Part shown: positions 18,649-25,344 of the stretch, one piece after another
Numbering within the stretch: position 1 is the first letter of the stretch
How the letters are laid out: each line of letters opens with the position of its first letter
NCBI RefSeq assembly: GCF_027912415.1
Contig: NZ_CP115175.1
Location: 558,001 to 622,000 of the forward strand
DNA from: Homoserinibacter sp. YIM 151385
Lineage (GTDB): Bacteria; Actinomycetota; Actinomycetes; Actinomycetales; Microbacteriaceae
Length of the DNA: 64,000 nucleotides
Direction: 5' to 3'
Program-made: the position numbers and the translations under genes
Notes under the pieces: model-generated
Databases searched by the model: none
What the model was told of the DNA's origin: nothing
The model's input: the letters and a program-made list of their open reading frames with translations, nothing else

Positions 18649-20172
18649 CTACGCTCGGCGTGTGCTCGATCCACAGAAGGCCGCCGCGGACGCCGGCATC
18701 ACCACCCGGTGCTTCGCGAGCGAGCACCAGGTGCGCATCGCCGACGAGGTCGAGGAGGCCATCGTCATCCACGCGGGGGAGAGGACCCGGCTGCTCAGCA
18801 TGACGTCCCTCTCGGCGCTCACGGTCGACAACGCCCCGATCGGCTCGGCGAGGGTCGACGAGGACGGCGTGCGATTCCTGCTCGAGGACGGAAGTGCCCG
18901 GCAGTTCCTCTTCACCCGACCGCACGAGGTGGACGTCGCCGCCCTGCGCGTCGCGCTCGAGGCGCGCTGAGGGCGACGCCGACTGGCGATTCGATCTTCT
19001 CGAACTCCGCAGCCGAGCGCGTGCGCGCCGGCGGGACGCGACGCGCGTCGAGAAGGCGGAGGCAGTCGGCGATCAGGCACGGCGAGGCTCTTCGGGAGGT
19101 GGAGTCGCGGCACGGTCTCGCTCACGCAATCTGACATAATGTGCATTATCAGCGCTGGGTCAGTTTCCTGAATAGCGCGCACGGGCCGAACAACCCAGTA
19201 GCCCCAGAAGCGCGATCCCATCTCGCCGGACTTGATCGCGTCGAGCCACAGCTCGGGCAGCTCGTTCTGATACTCCTTCGCGGTGAACAGCCCGTGCTTC
19301 GTGAAGTACGCCGCGATCCGCTTCGCATCGGCGTAGCGCAGCGTCGCATCGCGATCGACCGCCGTACCGGCGGCGAGGTGGCGGGCGAACTCGCCGGAGT
19401 GCGCGTAGGCCTCGAACTCCGCGATGCCGCGAGGCGCGACCGAGAGCGCCCATGCGTGCGAGACCCAGAGCGTGAAGTCGAGCTGCGGGCGAACATGAGC
19501 CGTGTTCCCGCACGTCGCGGGGCTCTTGCACCCACGAAGATGCGCGGCCTCCGCCGGCGCGAGCGGCCGCGCAGCGGTCCCTGTCGGCACGCTCGTCAAG
19601 ATGTGCAGATGCGGGGCTCCGCGGCGCTGGAATTCGAGCTTCCAGACGCCCGCGAGCGTCTTGCCCCAAGACGCGAGGAAGCGCGACCGGAGCCGGTTCA
19701 CCTGCGCCTTGAAGTCCTGCGGCGTCGGCGCGAGCGCCTCCCACGAGCCCGGCAGCGTCAGCGTCAGCATCGCCGGGTCCGTGCCGTCCCCCGCGATCGG
19801 CTCATAGTCGAGCGCACAGAGCGCGCTGACGAGGTTTGCGCGCGACTTCGCCGACCAGGCCACGATGGACCGCCTCGAGCCGCTACGGGGCTCCTGCGCC
19901 AGTTCCAGGGTCACCCTGGGATCTTCTCTTAAAGCACGCTCGATCCGCGCATTCTCGGACGCATTCAGACGCCCGTAGTCCTTCGAGCCGAGGCGCACTC
20001 CCCCGGGCATGATCGTGATCTGCCACCGGGGGCCGGCCTCTCCGCGCCAGCGATCGACCGTCTTCGGGATCAGCGCTGCGGCCGCGTGGACTTCCTCGGC
20101 CGAGCGGATGCGGCGATCGACAGCGAACGCGGCTCCCGGCTCTGCCGGTGCTACGGGTGTACGCTGACGCAT
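18649..20172 (-). CDS. Phage replication initiator (HUH Rep), N-terminal part fused to host sequence
   Basis: Residues 1 to about 345 are phage-encoded (20172 down to about 19138); the frame then runs through dif into about 160 codons of chromosomal antisense sequence. The phage part is a rolling-circle initiator: HUH motif in GAPHLHIL (His 188 and 190), catalytic Tyr near 289 in RIAAYFTKHGLF, and a possible zinc site HLRGCKSPATCGNTAH near 211-226. ATG 20172 is chosen; a TTG at 20184 would add four residues. Rep would nick the phage origin to start replication. The missing C-terminus is at the other end of the element, so this copy is a truncated chimera while integrated. Confidence 0.8.
   Translation of the reverse strand: MRQRTPVAPAEPGAAFAVDRRIRSAEEVHAAAALIPKTVDRWRGEAGPRWQITIMPGGVRLGSKDYGRLNASENARIERALREDPRVTLELAQEPRSGSRRSIVAWSAKSRANLVSALCALDYEPIAGDGTDPAMLTLTLPGSWEALAPTPQDFKAQVNRLRSRFLASWGKTLAGVWKLEFQRRGAPHLHILTSVPTGTAARPLAPAEAAHLRGCKSPATCGNTAHVRPQLDFTLWVSHAWALSVAPRGIAEFEAYAHSGEFARHLAAGTAVDRDATLRYADAKRIAAYFTKHGLFTAKEYQNELPELWLDAIKSGEMGSRFWGYWVVRPVRAIQETDPALIMHIMSDCVSETVPRLHLPKSLAVPDRRLPPPSRRASRPAGAHALGCGVREDRIASRRRPQRASSATRRAATSTSCGRVKRNCRALPSSSRNRTPSSSTLAEPIGALSTVSAERDVMLSSRVLSPAWMTMASSTSSAMRTWCSLAKHRVVMPASAAAFCGSSTRRA
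18662..18970 (+). CDS. Hypothetical protein next to the dif site
   Basis: A 102-aa protein of unknown family: soluble, acidic, with beta-strand-like repeats (AIVIHAGERTRLLSMTSLSALTVDN and GVRFLLEDGSARQFLF). The GTG start follows TACGCT by six bases, so a leaderless transcript is likely. It is the last chromosomal gene before the left prophage boundary. The chimeric rep reading frame created by integration runs antisense across this whole gene. No function can be given. Confidence 0.6.
   Translation: MLDPQKAAADAGITTRCFASEHQVRIADEVEEAIVIHAGERTRLLSMTSLSALTVDNAPIGSARVDEDGVRFLLEDGSARQFLFTRPHEVDVAALRVALEAR
19129..19156 (-). other. Complete dif site / left prophage junction
   Basis: Read on the minus strand the 28-bp site has an XerC arm AGCGCTGATAA, centre TGCACA and XerD arm TTATGTCAGAT. 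It closely follows the actinobacterial dif consensus as I recall it (CCGATAA, TNTACA, TTATGTCAAGT). The XerD arm is on the chromosomal side and the XerC arm on the phage side. That is what XerC-mediated phage integration at dif would leave: a rebuilt, complete dif. Confidence 0.8.
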
Positions 20173-20195
20173 ATCGAGGCCCAATCTCGATTCTC

Positions 20196-20227
20196 GAACA
20201 GCCCCGTCCGACCAGGCGGGGCTGTTC
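20196..20227. terminator. Hairpin between zot-like gene and rep
   Basis: GAACAGCCCCG and CGGGGCTGTTC pair over 11 bp with a 10-base loop, followed on the + strand by a T-rich TCTTTTCTG. On the minus strand, where the genes lie, the hairpin is preceded by an A-rich run. It may end transcription between the zot-like gene and rep, or be part of the rolling-circle origin next to rep. Confidence 0.5.
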
Positions 20228-20244
20228 TCTTTTCTGAGCTGACC

Positions 20245-21240
20245 CTACACCGCAAGCGGCTGCTCCTCGGGAGCCGGCGCGGGCGCGTCCTGAGCGGCCT
20301 CCTGCGTCCCGTGGTCGTGATCGTGGTCGTGGAAGGCGCCGGAGGGCTCCTGGGGCGCTGAGAGGGCCGCAGAGCGCCGCGACGGGCGTCTAGCGGTCTG
20401 GGCGGCCTTCATCTCCTGATAGTCGTTGCAGGTGCACTCCAGCCGTCGGCGCGAGCCCTCGCACACGACGCAGGTGCCGTAGTCGTTCGAGCTGCCGAAG
20501 ACGAAGGTCTCGGCGTTCGTGTCGTACATCTGAAACGATCGGCAGCCGGGACCCCAGTAGAACTCCTCGACCAGCGGCTGCCCGAGCTTGACCGCGGCGC
20601 TCAGGCCCCAGTCGGCGCGGTTGTCCTTCGGGAACGTGCGAGCGCGGAAGAACCGATTCGGCACCCACGCCTCATCGAAGTCCGACGAGCTCGACGCGGC
20701 GGCGACCGCCCGGCGATCCGGGAACGATCCTTCGCAGAACGTCACCGCGCGGGTGACGCGGCGAATCTGCGCCGTGGTGTCCTCCCATGCCGGCGAGGAG
20801 TGGTAGCAGACCAGCTTGCGTTTGCGGAGCTGGTTGAGCACGAGCTGGATCGGGCCGGGCAGCGGGGCGTTGTCTCGGGCGTTCGCGATCCCGGTCATCT
20901 CGTCCAGGAGCAGGATGCCGTCGCGGATCGTCATGAGCTGCTCGAAGCTGGTCAGCGCGACGTACTTCGGGTGAAGCTCGCCCGTGGCGCGGTCCGCGAA
21001 GATCGGGATGTTGCTGTAGACGGTCGTCCCGCGCTCGAGCGCGCGAGCCGCCTGGCGGACCATCAGGTTCGTCTTGCCGGACCCGTTCGCGCCGACGAAG
21101 GCGTGGATGCCGTACCGCGCTCGCATCGCCTCGGCATCTGAGCGCGGGGCGAACATGCGTCGAAGCAGGCGGTCCGCGCCGAGCGCGACGAGGACCTGGA
21201 CGACGAGGCGGATGCCGATGAGCTTCATGCCGTAGATCAC
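20245..21240 (-). CDS. Zot/pI-type assembly ATPase
   Basis: A 331-aa ATPase that would drive phage extrusion through the membrane. A short membrane-like N-terminus (about 5-22) precedes Walker A (GANGSGKT, residues 50-57) and Walker B (GILLLDEMTG, Asp113-Glu114). The fold and position match Zot/gene I proteins of inoviruses. Unusual are a Cys cluster near the C-terminus (CVVCEGSRRRLECTC, a possible zinc knuckle) and a His/Asp-rich tail (HDHDHDHG). The start is GTG 21240 with an AGGAG site eight bases upstream; a longer frame begins at ATG 21360 without one. The Zot toxin name does not imply toxin activity here. Confidence 0.85.
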   Translation of the reverse strand: MIYGMKLIGIRLVVQVLVALGADRLLRRMFAPRSDAEAMRARYGIHAFVGANGSGKTNLMVRQAARALERGTTVYSNIPIFADRATGELHPKYVALTSFEQLMTIRDGILLLDEMTGIANARDNAPLPGPIQLVLNQLRKRKLVCYHSSPAWEDTTAQIRRVTRAVTFCEGSFPDRRAVAAASSSSDFDEAWVPNRFFRARTFPKDNRADWGLSAAVKLGQPLVEEFYWGPGCRSFQMYDTNAETFVFGSSNDYGTCVVCEGSRRRLECTCNDYQEMKAAQTARRPSRRSAALSAPQEPSGAFHDHDHDHGTQEAAQDAPAPAPEEQPLAV

Positions 21241-21331
21241 GATCGGTTCTCCTGGTTGTGGGTGGTCGGGTGCGCGTTCGCGCGGCATCCGAGCGGCGCT
21301 GACGCGCCTGTTTCGGACGCCGTGCGCCCGC

Positions 21332-21604
21332 TCATCCGCTGCCCCCGACACCCGGGACATGCGAGACGCCGACCCGAGCGAGCTTGATGCCGAAGAACAC
21401 CGCCCACGCGAGGAACACGGCTCCCGTGCACGCCGTGAGCAGCGCCCAGTCGAACCACGCGGCGAGCCCAGTCAGCATGTTCAGGGCCGAGTTGAGATTG
21501 CCGCCGAGGTCCGTCAGCCACGCCGGCGGCGTCCACTCCGGGAACAGCTTGAGGAACGCGACGATCAGGTTCTGCGCGACGGTCAGGATGTACTCGAAGA
21601 TCAT
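21332..21604 (-). CDS. Small phage membrane protein (pVI-like position)
   Basis: A 90-aa protein with hydrophobic segments at about 2-20 and 50-75, and a Trp/Pro-rich linker (FPEWTPPAWLTD). It lies between the pIII-like and Zot-like genes, the place of gene VI in Ff phages, where the product caps the virion together with pIII. The ATG overlaps the stop of the large upstream gene (ATGA), so the two are made together. Assignment is by position and topology only. Confidence 0.7.
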   Translation of the reverse strand: MIFEYILTVAQNLIVAFLKLFPEWTPPAWLTDLGGNLNSALNMLTGLAAWFDWALLTACTGAVFLAWAVFFGIKLARVGVSHVPGVGGSG

Positions 21605-23592
21605 CAGGACTTCCCCTCCCCCGGTGACGCGTTGAAACCGATCGCGGCGCCGGCCATCCGGAGGATCGCGAACGCAGCGCCGAAGACCGTCGCGATGCTG
21701 CTGAACAGCCGGACCTTGCTCGCGGCATCCGCAAGCGGTGTCCCCGGGCACGCGGACGGGATGCCGATGTTCACCGTCGCGTCGCCGTAGTCGAACCGCG
21801 CCGGGAAGCCGCCGCAGCCGTTCACGTTGAAGCTCAGATTCCAGCCCTGCACGATCGCGATCAGCTTGCCCGGCGGCGTGCTCCGCCACGCCTGCCCGAT
21901 GTTCGCGTTCGTGCCCTGCACTACAGAGAGCCTCGGCGCGAAGGCCCACTCAAGCGCGCACTGGACCGGGCGGAAGACGAAGTCGAGCGGGTTCACCGAG
22001 AAGTTCGAGCCGCCGCCGCAGGAGCGGGCCTTCGTCGGGTCCTGCCACGGGCGCGCGAACAGCTGCTGATCGAATCGGCTGCCGGTCGTGCCCGTGATCT
22101 CGTCACCGTCGCGAGGGTCGGCGTAGGGCCGGCCCTCGACGCGGCGCTGGTAGTTGAAGATCTGCGCGTAGATGTGGCACTCCCCGATCGACACATTCCG
22201 CCCGCCGTACTGGCACTGATAGTCGGCCTTGTTGAGCATCCAGCCGTCGCACTTGTCGCCCATCCCGAAGCACGAGAGCCCGGTCGGCTTGTAGACGAGG
22301 TCGAGCACGCAATCGCGGTCCTTCGTGCAGCGCTGGTGGTCCTCCGCCATGTACTCCTGGAAGTCGTCGCTGGTCTCCTCGTCCCAGAGCACGTTGCCCT
22401 CGGAGTCCGTCAGCGTCGTGCGCACCGGGTAGAACTCGGGCGGCACCTGGGGGCAGCGCGGCTCGGGGAACGAGCCGGAGGACTCCTTGTACGGGGCCGT
22501 CGTGTCCTTGATCTTCGACCCGTTGTTCAGCGTGATCGTGCACGTCAGCGTGCGCTCGGGATCAGCTTCCTGGTCCGTCACCTCGGTCCACGGACCCGTC
22601 GTGCCGTTCACCCACGGGCGCATAGCGACCGGGTCGAACTGCTGCGACTCACTCGCGGTGCCGATGTAGAACTGCGTCTTCGCGGTCGCGTGCGCAGCGC
22701 GACACGACGTGTCGGCGGTCTGCGGGTAGCCGAGCGAGGGGGTCGCGGTGGTCAGCTTGGTCGTGCCGCCGGGGCTCGCCCACCGAATCTGGATCGCGTG
22801 CATGACCGCAGTCGCGTCCGGGCCGCCGTAGTTCGACGCGAAGCACCAGATGCGGGCGCTGCCCTGCGTCGCCGGACCGAGACGAGTCAGACAGCCGTCC
22901 TGGACGAGGACCGTGTCAGCGTTGCTCTTGCGGATCGGGAGACCGCACAGCGTGAGGTTCACGCCGGCCTCCACATCCGAGTTCACGAACGCCTCGTACT
23001 CGGCGGCCTGCGCCCACATGTCGCAGTCTTGGCCGGTGATGAAGTTCGCGAACCCGCCAGAGAAGAACGGGTCCGCGCACACCATCCCCTGACCGTCGAG
23101 GCCGAACCAGCTCAACGCGCCGTTGGCCATGTCAGCCCGGAACGCGAACCCCGTCGCGGCCATGCCGAGCGCCCCGACACCCGCCGCGGTCGGCTTGAAG
23201 AACTCCTTCGCCTTGAACGCCGGAATTCGGCTGCCGAAGTTGTACCGAGACTTGCTGATCGGCTCGTTGATCTTGTTGATCGGGATCACCCCGGCGAGCT
23301 CGTCGCGCTCGAAGTGCCCGTACTGCGAGCCGATCGAGTACGCCGTGGCGCTCGAGGCCGACTGCCGCTTGTACTGATCCGTCCACGCCGCTTTCGCAGC
23401 GTCCGTGTTCGTGTCGTAGAGCTGGGCGCCCTTGATCGTGAGCATGTAGTCCCACGCCGAGCCCGGGTCGAGCGGGCCGCGACTCGCGGCGACGGCTCCC
23501 GGCGGGGCGATCACTCCGACGAGGATCGAGCCGAGAACGATCGCCGCGACCGCGGACGCGGCAGCGATCGAGCGGAGTACCGTGCGGCGCAT
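21604..23592 (-). CDS. Large secreted, membrane-anchored phage protein (pIII-like adsorption protein)
   Basis: A 662-aa protein with a signal peptide (basic RRTVLR, hydrophobic core, cleavage near VAA at about residue 36), a long Cys-rich extracellular region and one C-terminal membrane segment (about 630-655). This layout and its position after the major coat gene match the pIII adsorption protein, which binds the host and ends assembly. No sequence similarity to Ff pIII is visible. The ATG at 23592 has an AGGAAGG site six bases upstream. The many cysteines suggest disulfide-bonded domains such as YQCQYGG and CTKDRDCVLDL. The host receptor is unknown. Confidence 0.75.
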   Translation of the reverse strand: MRRTVLRSIAAASAVAAIVLGSILVGVIAPPGAVAASRGPLDPGSAWDYMLTIKGAQLYDTNTDAAKAAWTDQYKRQSASSATAYSIGSQYGHFERDELAGVIPINKINEPISKSRYNFGSRIPAFKAKEFFKPTAAGVGALGMAATGFAFRADMANGALSWFGLDGQGMVCADPFFSGGFANFITGQDCDMWAQAAEYEAFVNSDVEAGVNLTLCGLPIRKSNADTVLVQDGCLTRLGPATQGSARIWCFASNYGGPDATAVMHAIQIRWASPGGTTKLTTATPSLGYPQTADTSCRAAHATAKTQFYIGTASESQQFDPVAMRPWVNGTTGPWTEVTDQEADPERTLTCTITLNNGSKIKDTTAPYKESSGSFPEPRCPQVPPEFYPVRTTLTDSEGNVLWDEETSDDFQEYMAEDHQRCTKDRDCVLDLVYKPTGLSCFGMGDKCDGWMLNKADYQCQYGGRNVSIGECHIYAQIFNYQRRVEGRPYADPRDGDEITGTTGSRFDQQLFARPWQDPTKARSCGGGSNFSVNPLDFVFRPVQCALEWAFAPRLSVVQGTNANIGQAWRSTPPGKLIAIVQGWNLSFNVNGCGGFPARFDYGDATVNIGIPSACPGTPLADAASKVRLFSSIATVFGAAFAILRMAGAAIGFNASPGEGKS

Positions 23593-23677
23593 GACGAGCC
23601 TTCCTGAGACGAGCGGGATGCGGACAGCGCCGCCCACCGAGGGGGGTCGGTGAGCGGCGCTGAAGTGAGCTGACGGG

Positions 23678-23833
23678 TCAGCTCGCGGCCTTCTTGCCGG
23701 CCTTCTTGACGAGGCCGAGGCCGTAGATGATGCCGAAGATCGTGAGGCCCACGGGGATCGCGATCCAGAGCTCGCCCTGGATGTCGCCGAGCGCGGCCAC
23801 GAAGGCGGAGCCGACGGAGTTCGTTGCACCCAT
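23678..23833 (-). CDS. Major coat protein (pVIII-like), 51 aa
   Basis: Starts at ATG 23833 behind a near-perfect ribosome site (AAGGAGGTGA, five bases upstream). The 51-aa product has a polar N-terminus with Asp/Glu (ALGDIQGELW), one hydrophobic segment (about 23-42) and a strongly basic C-terminus (VKKAGKKAAS). This is the standard inovirus major coat design: acidic outside, membrane helix, basic end facing DNA. There is no cleavable signal peptide, so it would insert directly. The strong ribosome site fits a protein needed in thousands of copies. The reading frame is shorter than usual gene-calling limits. Confidence 0.85.
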   Translation of the reverse strand: MGATNSVGSAFVAALGDIQGELWIAIPVGLTIFGIIYGLGLVKKAGKKAAS

Positions 23834-23838
23834 ACTGT

Positions 23839-23925
23839 TCACCTCCTTCCGATTGCTAGCCGGTGCGTCAGCACCATCACGGCACCCAGCATGAACAGCT
23901 GAGCGAGTTCAGTGGTCATCGTCAC
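23839..23925 (-). CDS. 28-aa phage membrane protein (pVII/pIX-like)
   Basis: GTG 23925 to TGA 23839 encodes a 28-residue peptide with a single hydrophobic stretch (LAQLFMLGAVMVLTHRLAIG). A GGAGG site precedes the GTG by seven bases and the GTG overlaps the stop of the upstream small ORF (GTGA). The gene lies immediately before the major coat gene and its 3' end forms that gene's ribosome site. Size and position are those of the Ff virion-tip proteins VII and IX (about 32-33 aa). Confidence 0.65.
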   Translation of the reverse strand: MTMTTELAQLFMLGAVMVLTHRLAIGRR

Positions 23926-24014
23926 GACGACGCCTCCATGAAGGCGTCGCGGACGAGCAGCACGGCGACGACGAGGCCGTACGCCGGCACGAGGATGACG
24001 AGCGCGGCGCTCAC
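23922..24014 (-). CDS. 30-aa phage membrane protein (pVII/pIX-like)
   Basis: GTG 24014 to TGA 23922 encodes a 30-residue peptide that is almost entirely hydrophobic (ALVILVPAYGLVVAVLLV) with a polar end. Both the start and stop overlap neighbours in GTGA form. With the 28- and 38-aa ORFs it forms a set of tiny single-helix membrane proteins ahead of the coat gene. Confidence 0.6.
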   Translation of the reverse strand: MSAALVILVPAYGLVVAVLLVRDAFMEASS

Positions 24015-24127
24015 TTGAACACCGCCACGGACGCGCCACCGAGGACGAAGGCGAGCAGACCGAGCACGAGACGGATCGGCTCTCGCAGGCCCAGCGCGAA
24101 CTGCACCAGCTCCTCCGCCGGGGTCAC
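24011..24127 (-). CDS. 38-aa phage membrane protein
   Basis: GTG 24127 to TGA 24011 encodes 38 residues: a short amphipathic start (PAEELVQFALGLREP) and one membrane helix (IRLVLGLLAFVLGGASVAVF). GTGA overlaps tie it to the zinc-ribbon ORF upstream and the 30-aa ORF downstream. It is probably a minor virion or assembly component; no homologue recognised. Confidence 0.6.
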   Translation of the reverse strand: MTPAEELVQFALGLREPIRLVLGLLAFVLGGASVAVFK

Positions 24128-24255
24128 GACGCGACCGCCAGGACAGGTCGGTTCGAGACCAGCAGCTCTCCGACGATTGCGCAGACGTTGCACGACACGA
24201 ACCGCCCGCCCACGGAGAGCGGCCGCATCACACCACGGCAGGACGGGCAGATCAC
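24124..24255 (-). CDS. 43-aa zinc-ribbon-like phage protein
   Basis: GTG 24255 to TGA 24124 encodes 43 residues with CPSC near the N-terminus and CNVC about 20 residues later, a CxxC...CxxC zinc-ribbon pattern, followed by a short basic tail. Both ends overlap neighbours in GTGA form. A small zinc ribbon in a phage operon could bind nucleic acid or the host RNA polymerase; this is inference. Confidence 0.6.
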   Translation of the reverse strand: MICPSCRGVMRPLSVGGRFVSCNVCAIVGELLVSNRPVLAVAS

Positions 24256-24401
24256 GAGTCCGCCCCGATCCTGCGGAGCCGGTGACGAAGCCGAGGCGAC
24301 GCCATGAGCACCGCCGCGCCCATCCAGAGGACAGCGGCGAGCGTCGCCGCGATCGTCACCGCCGGCCAGAGATCCACGTCCGGGACGAGCTCGCCGCTCA
24401 C
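24252..24401 (-). CDS. 49-aa phage membrane protein
   Basis: GTG 24401 to TGA 24252 encodes 49 residues: an acidic N-terminus (SGELVPDVDLWP), a single membrane helix (AVTIAATLAAVLWMGAAVLMA) and a basic tail (PRLRHRLRR). The layout is like a small coat protein, so it could be a minor coat or second coat subunit. The start and stop overlap neighbours in GTGA form. Confidence 0.6.
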   Translation of the reverse strand: MSGELVPDVDLWPAVTIAATLAAVLWMGAAVLMASPRLRHRLRRIGADS

Positions 24402-24571
24402 GAGCGCGCCGCCACGACGAGGACCGGCACGAGCAGGAAGAGCACGAACCCGAGCCAGAGACCGCCAAGCAGCGGTCCGACGATCGAGCGCGGCTCCGCG
24501 ACGATCCGACCGATGAGACGGCCATCGTCGTATCCGTCGCGGTACGCGCGCTCCTCGGATCGGCGGCTCAC
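24398..24571 (-). CDS. 57-aa phage membrane protein
   Basis: GTG 24571 to TGA 24398 encodes 57 residues with a charged N-terminal half (RRSEERAYRDGYDDGR) and a C-terminal membrane segment (GGLWLGFVLFLLVPVLVVAA). A longer frame to 24586 lacks better support. It overlaps the upstream 36-aa ORF and the downstream 49-aa ORF in GTGA form. No family recognised. Confidence 0.6.
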   Translation of the reverse strand: MSRRSEERAYRDGYDDGRLIGRIVAEPRSIVGPLLGGLWLGFVLFLLVPVLVVAARS

Positions 24572-24678
24572 TGGCAGGACTCGCAATCGATCAGCGACGC
24601 CGGGTCCACCGGCACGTCGTAGCCGACGATCCGGTCAAACGCCGTCGCCTCCGGGACCTCGTGCACGACGCCGCCCAT
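24568..24678 (-). CDS. 36-aa phage peptide
   Basis: ATG 24678 to TGA 24568 encodes 36 mostly polar residues ending CESCQ. The ATG shares one base with the SSB stop (TGATG). It has no membrane segment. Support is the chain of stop-start overlaps that includes it; function unknown. Confidence 0.5.
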   Translation of the reverse strand: MGGVVHEVPEATAFDRIVGYDVPVDPASLIDCESCQ

Positions 24679-25115
24679 CAGAACGGCGCTCCCGCCGCGA
24701 CCGGCTGCTTGCGCGCGGCGGGGTCACCCGGGAGCCCGTCGCCGGAGCGACCGGTACGCGAGACCGTGGCCGTCGCGAACTGCAACGCCGGCCCGACGTG
24801 CGAGGCCACGACCTCGATCGAGGAACGCTGCTTGCCGGTGTCCTTGTCCGGCCACGAGGTCTGCACCGCGTGGCCGACGACGATCACCTGGACGCCCTTG
24901 CGCAGCGACTCAGCGACGTGCTTCGCCTGATCGCGCCAGACCGTCACCCGCCAGAAGACCGTCGGCTGGTCGTCCCACTCCCCCGAGTCGCGGTTCAGGT
25001 TGCGCGCCGTGCACGCGACCCCGAAGTTCGCGACCGGAAGACCGGCCTGCGTGTGCCGCAGCTCCGGATCGGCGGTCAGGTTCCCGACCAGCGTCAGGGT
25101 CGTCTCGTTCGCCAT
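24678..25115 (-). CDS. ssb: Phage single-stranded DNA-binding protein
   Basis: A 145-aa OB-fold SSB: VGNLTADPELRHTQAGLPVANFGVA is the family N-terminus and DQPTVFWRVTVWRDQAKHVAESLRKG the core. It lacks the acidic DDDIPF-type tail of cellular SSB. Here it fills the place of gene V, coating the single-stranded genome and directing it to assembly. The start is ATG 25115 (MANETT) with a GAGAGG stretch upstream; ATG 25130 would add five residues. It is the first gene of the phage structural operon, downstream of the hairpin-rich intergenic region. Confidence 0.85.
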   Translation of the reverse strand: MANETTLTLVGNLTADPELRHTQAGLPVANFGVACTARNLNRDSGEWDDQPTVFWRVTVWRDQAKHVAESLRKGVQVIVVGHAVQTSWPDKDTGKQRSSIEVVASHVGPALQFATATVSRTGRSGDGLPGDPAARKQPVAAGAPF

Positions 25116-25275
25116 GCTCGTGCCTCTCATCAGGTTGCCTAGGGCGTTGTTGGAGACTGTGGCGCATATAACAAGCCCAGCGCCACGGGCCCGGCCGGAA
25201 TGCCCCCCGGAACCCTCCCGAAATGGGGTCAACGAACGATGCTCAGGTGGCCGCGGGCCGCTGGCCCGGCCCCAG

Positions 25276-25295
25276 CCGGGGGACTCGTCCCCCGG
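25276..25295. repeat. Stem-loop CCGGGGGAC / GTCCCCCGG
   Basis: Nine-base arms with only TC between them, so a tight hairpin with a CTCG tetraloop is likely. It is in the phage intergenic region and is a candidate packaging or origin hairpin. Confidence 0.6.
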
Positions 25296-25301
25296 ACCCC
25301 A

Positions 25302-25344
25302 GTCGGTCCGATCCGCCCTCCGCTGACGCTCCGGACGGACCGAC
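25302..25344. repeat. Stem-loop GTCGGTCCG / CGGACCGAC
   Basis: Nine-base perfect arms at 25302-25310 and 25336-25344 enclose 25 bases that can pair further internally. It follows the 25276 hairpin by six bases, giving a tandem structure typical of filamentous phage intergenic regions. Confidence 0.6.

Noticed and set aside
20245-21240. Enterotoxin function from the Zot name
   Set aside because: Zot-family proteins in inoviruses are assembly ATPases; nothing here indicates toxin activity.
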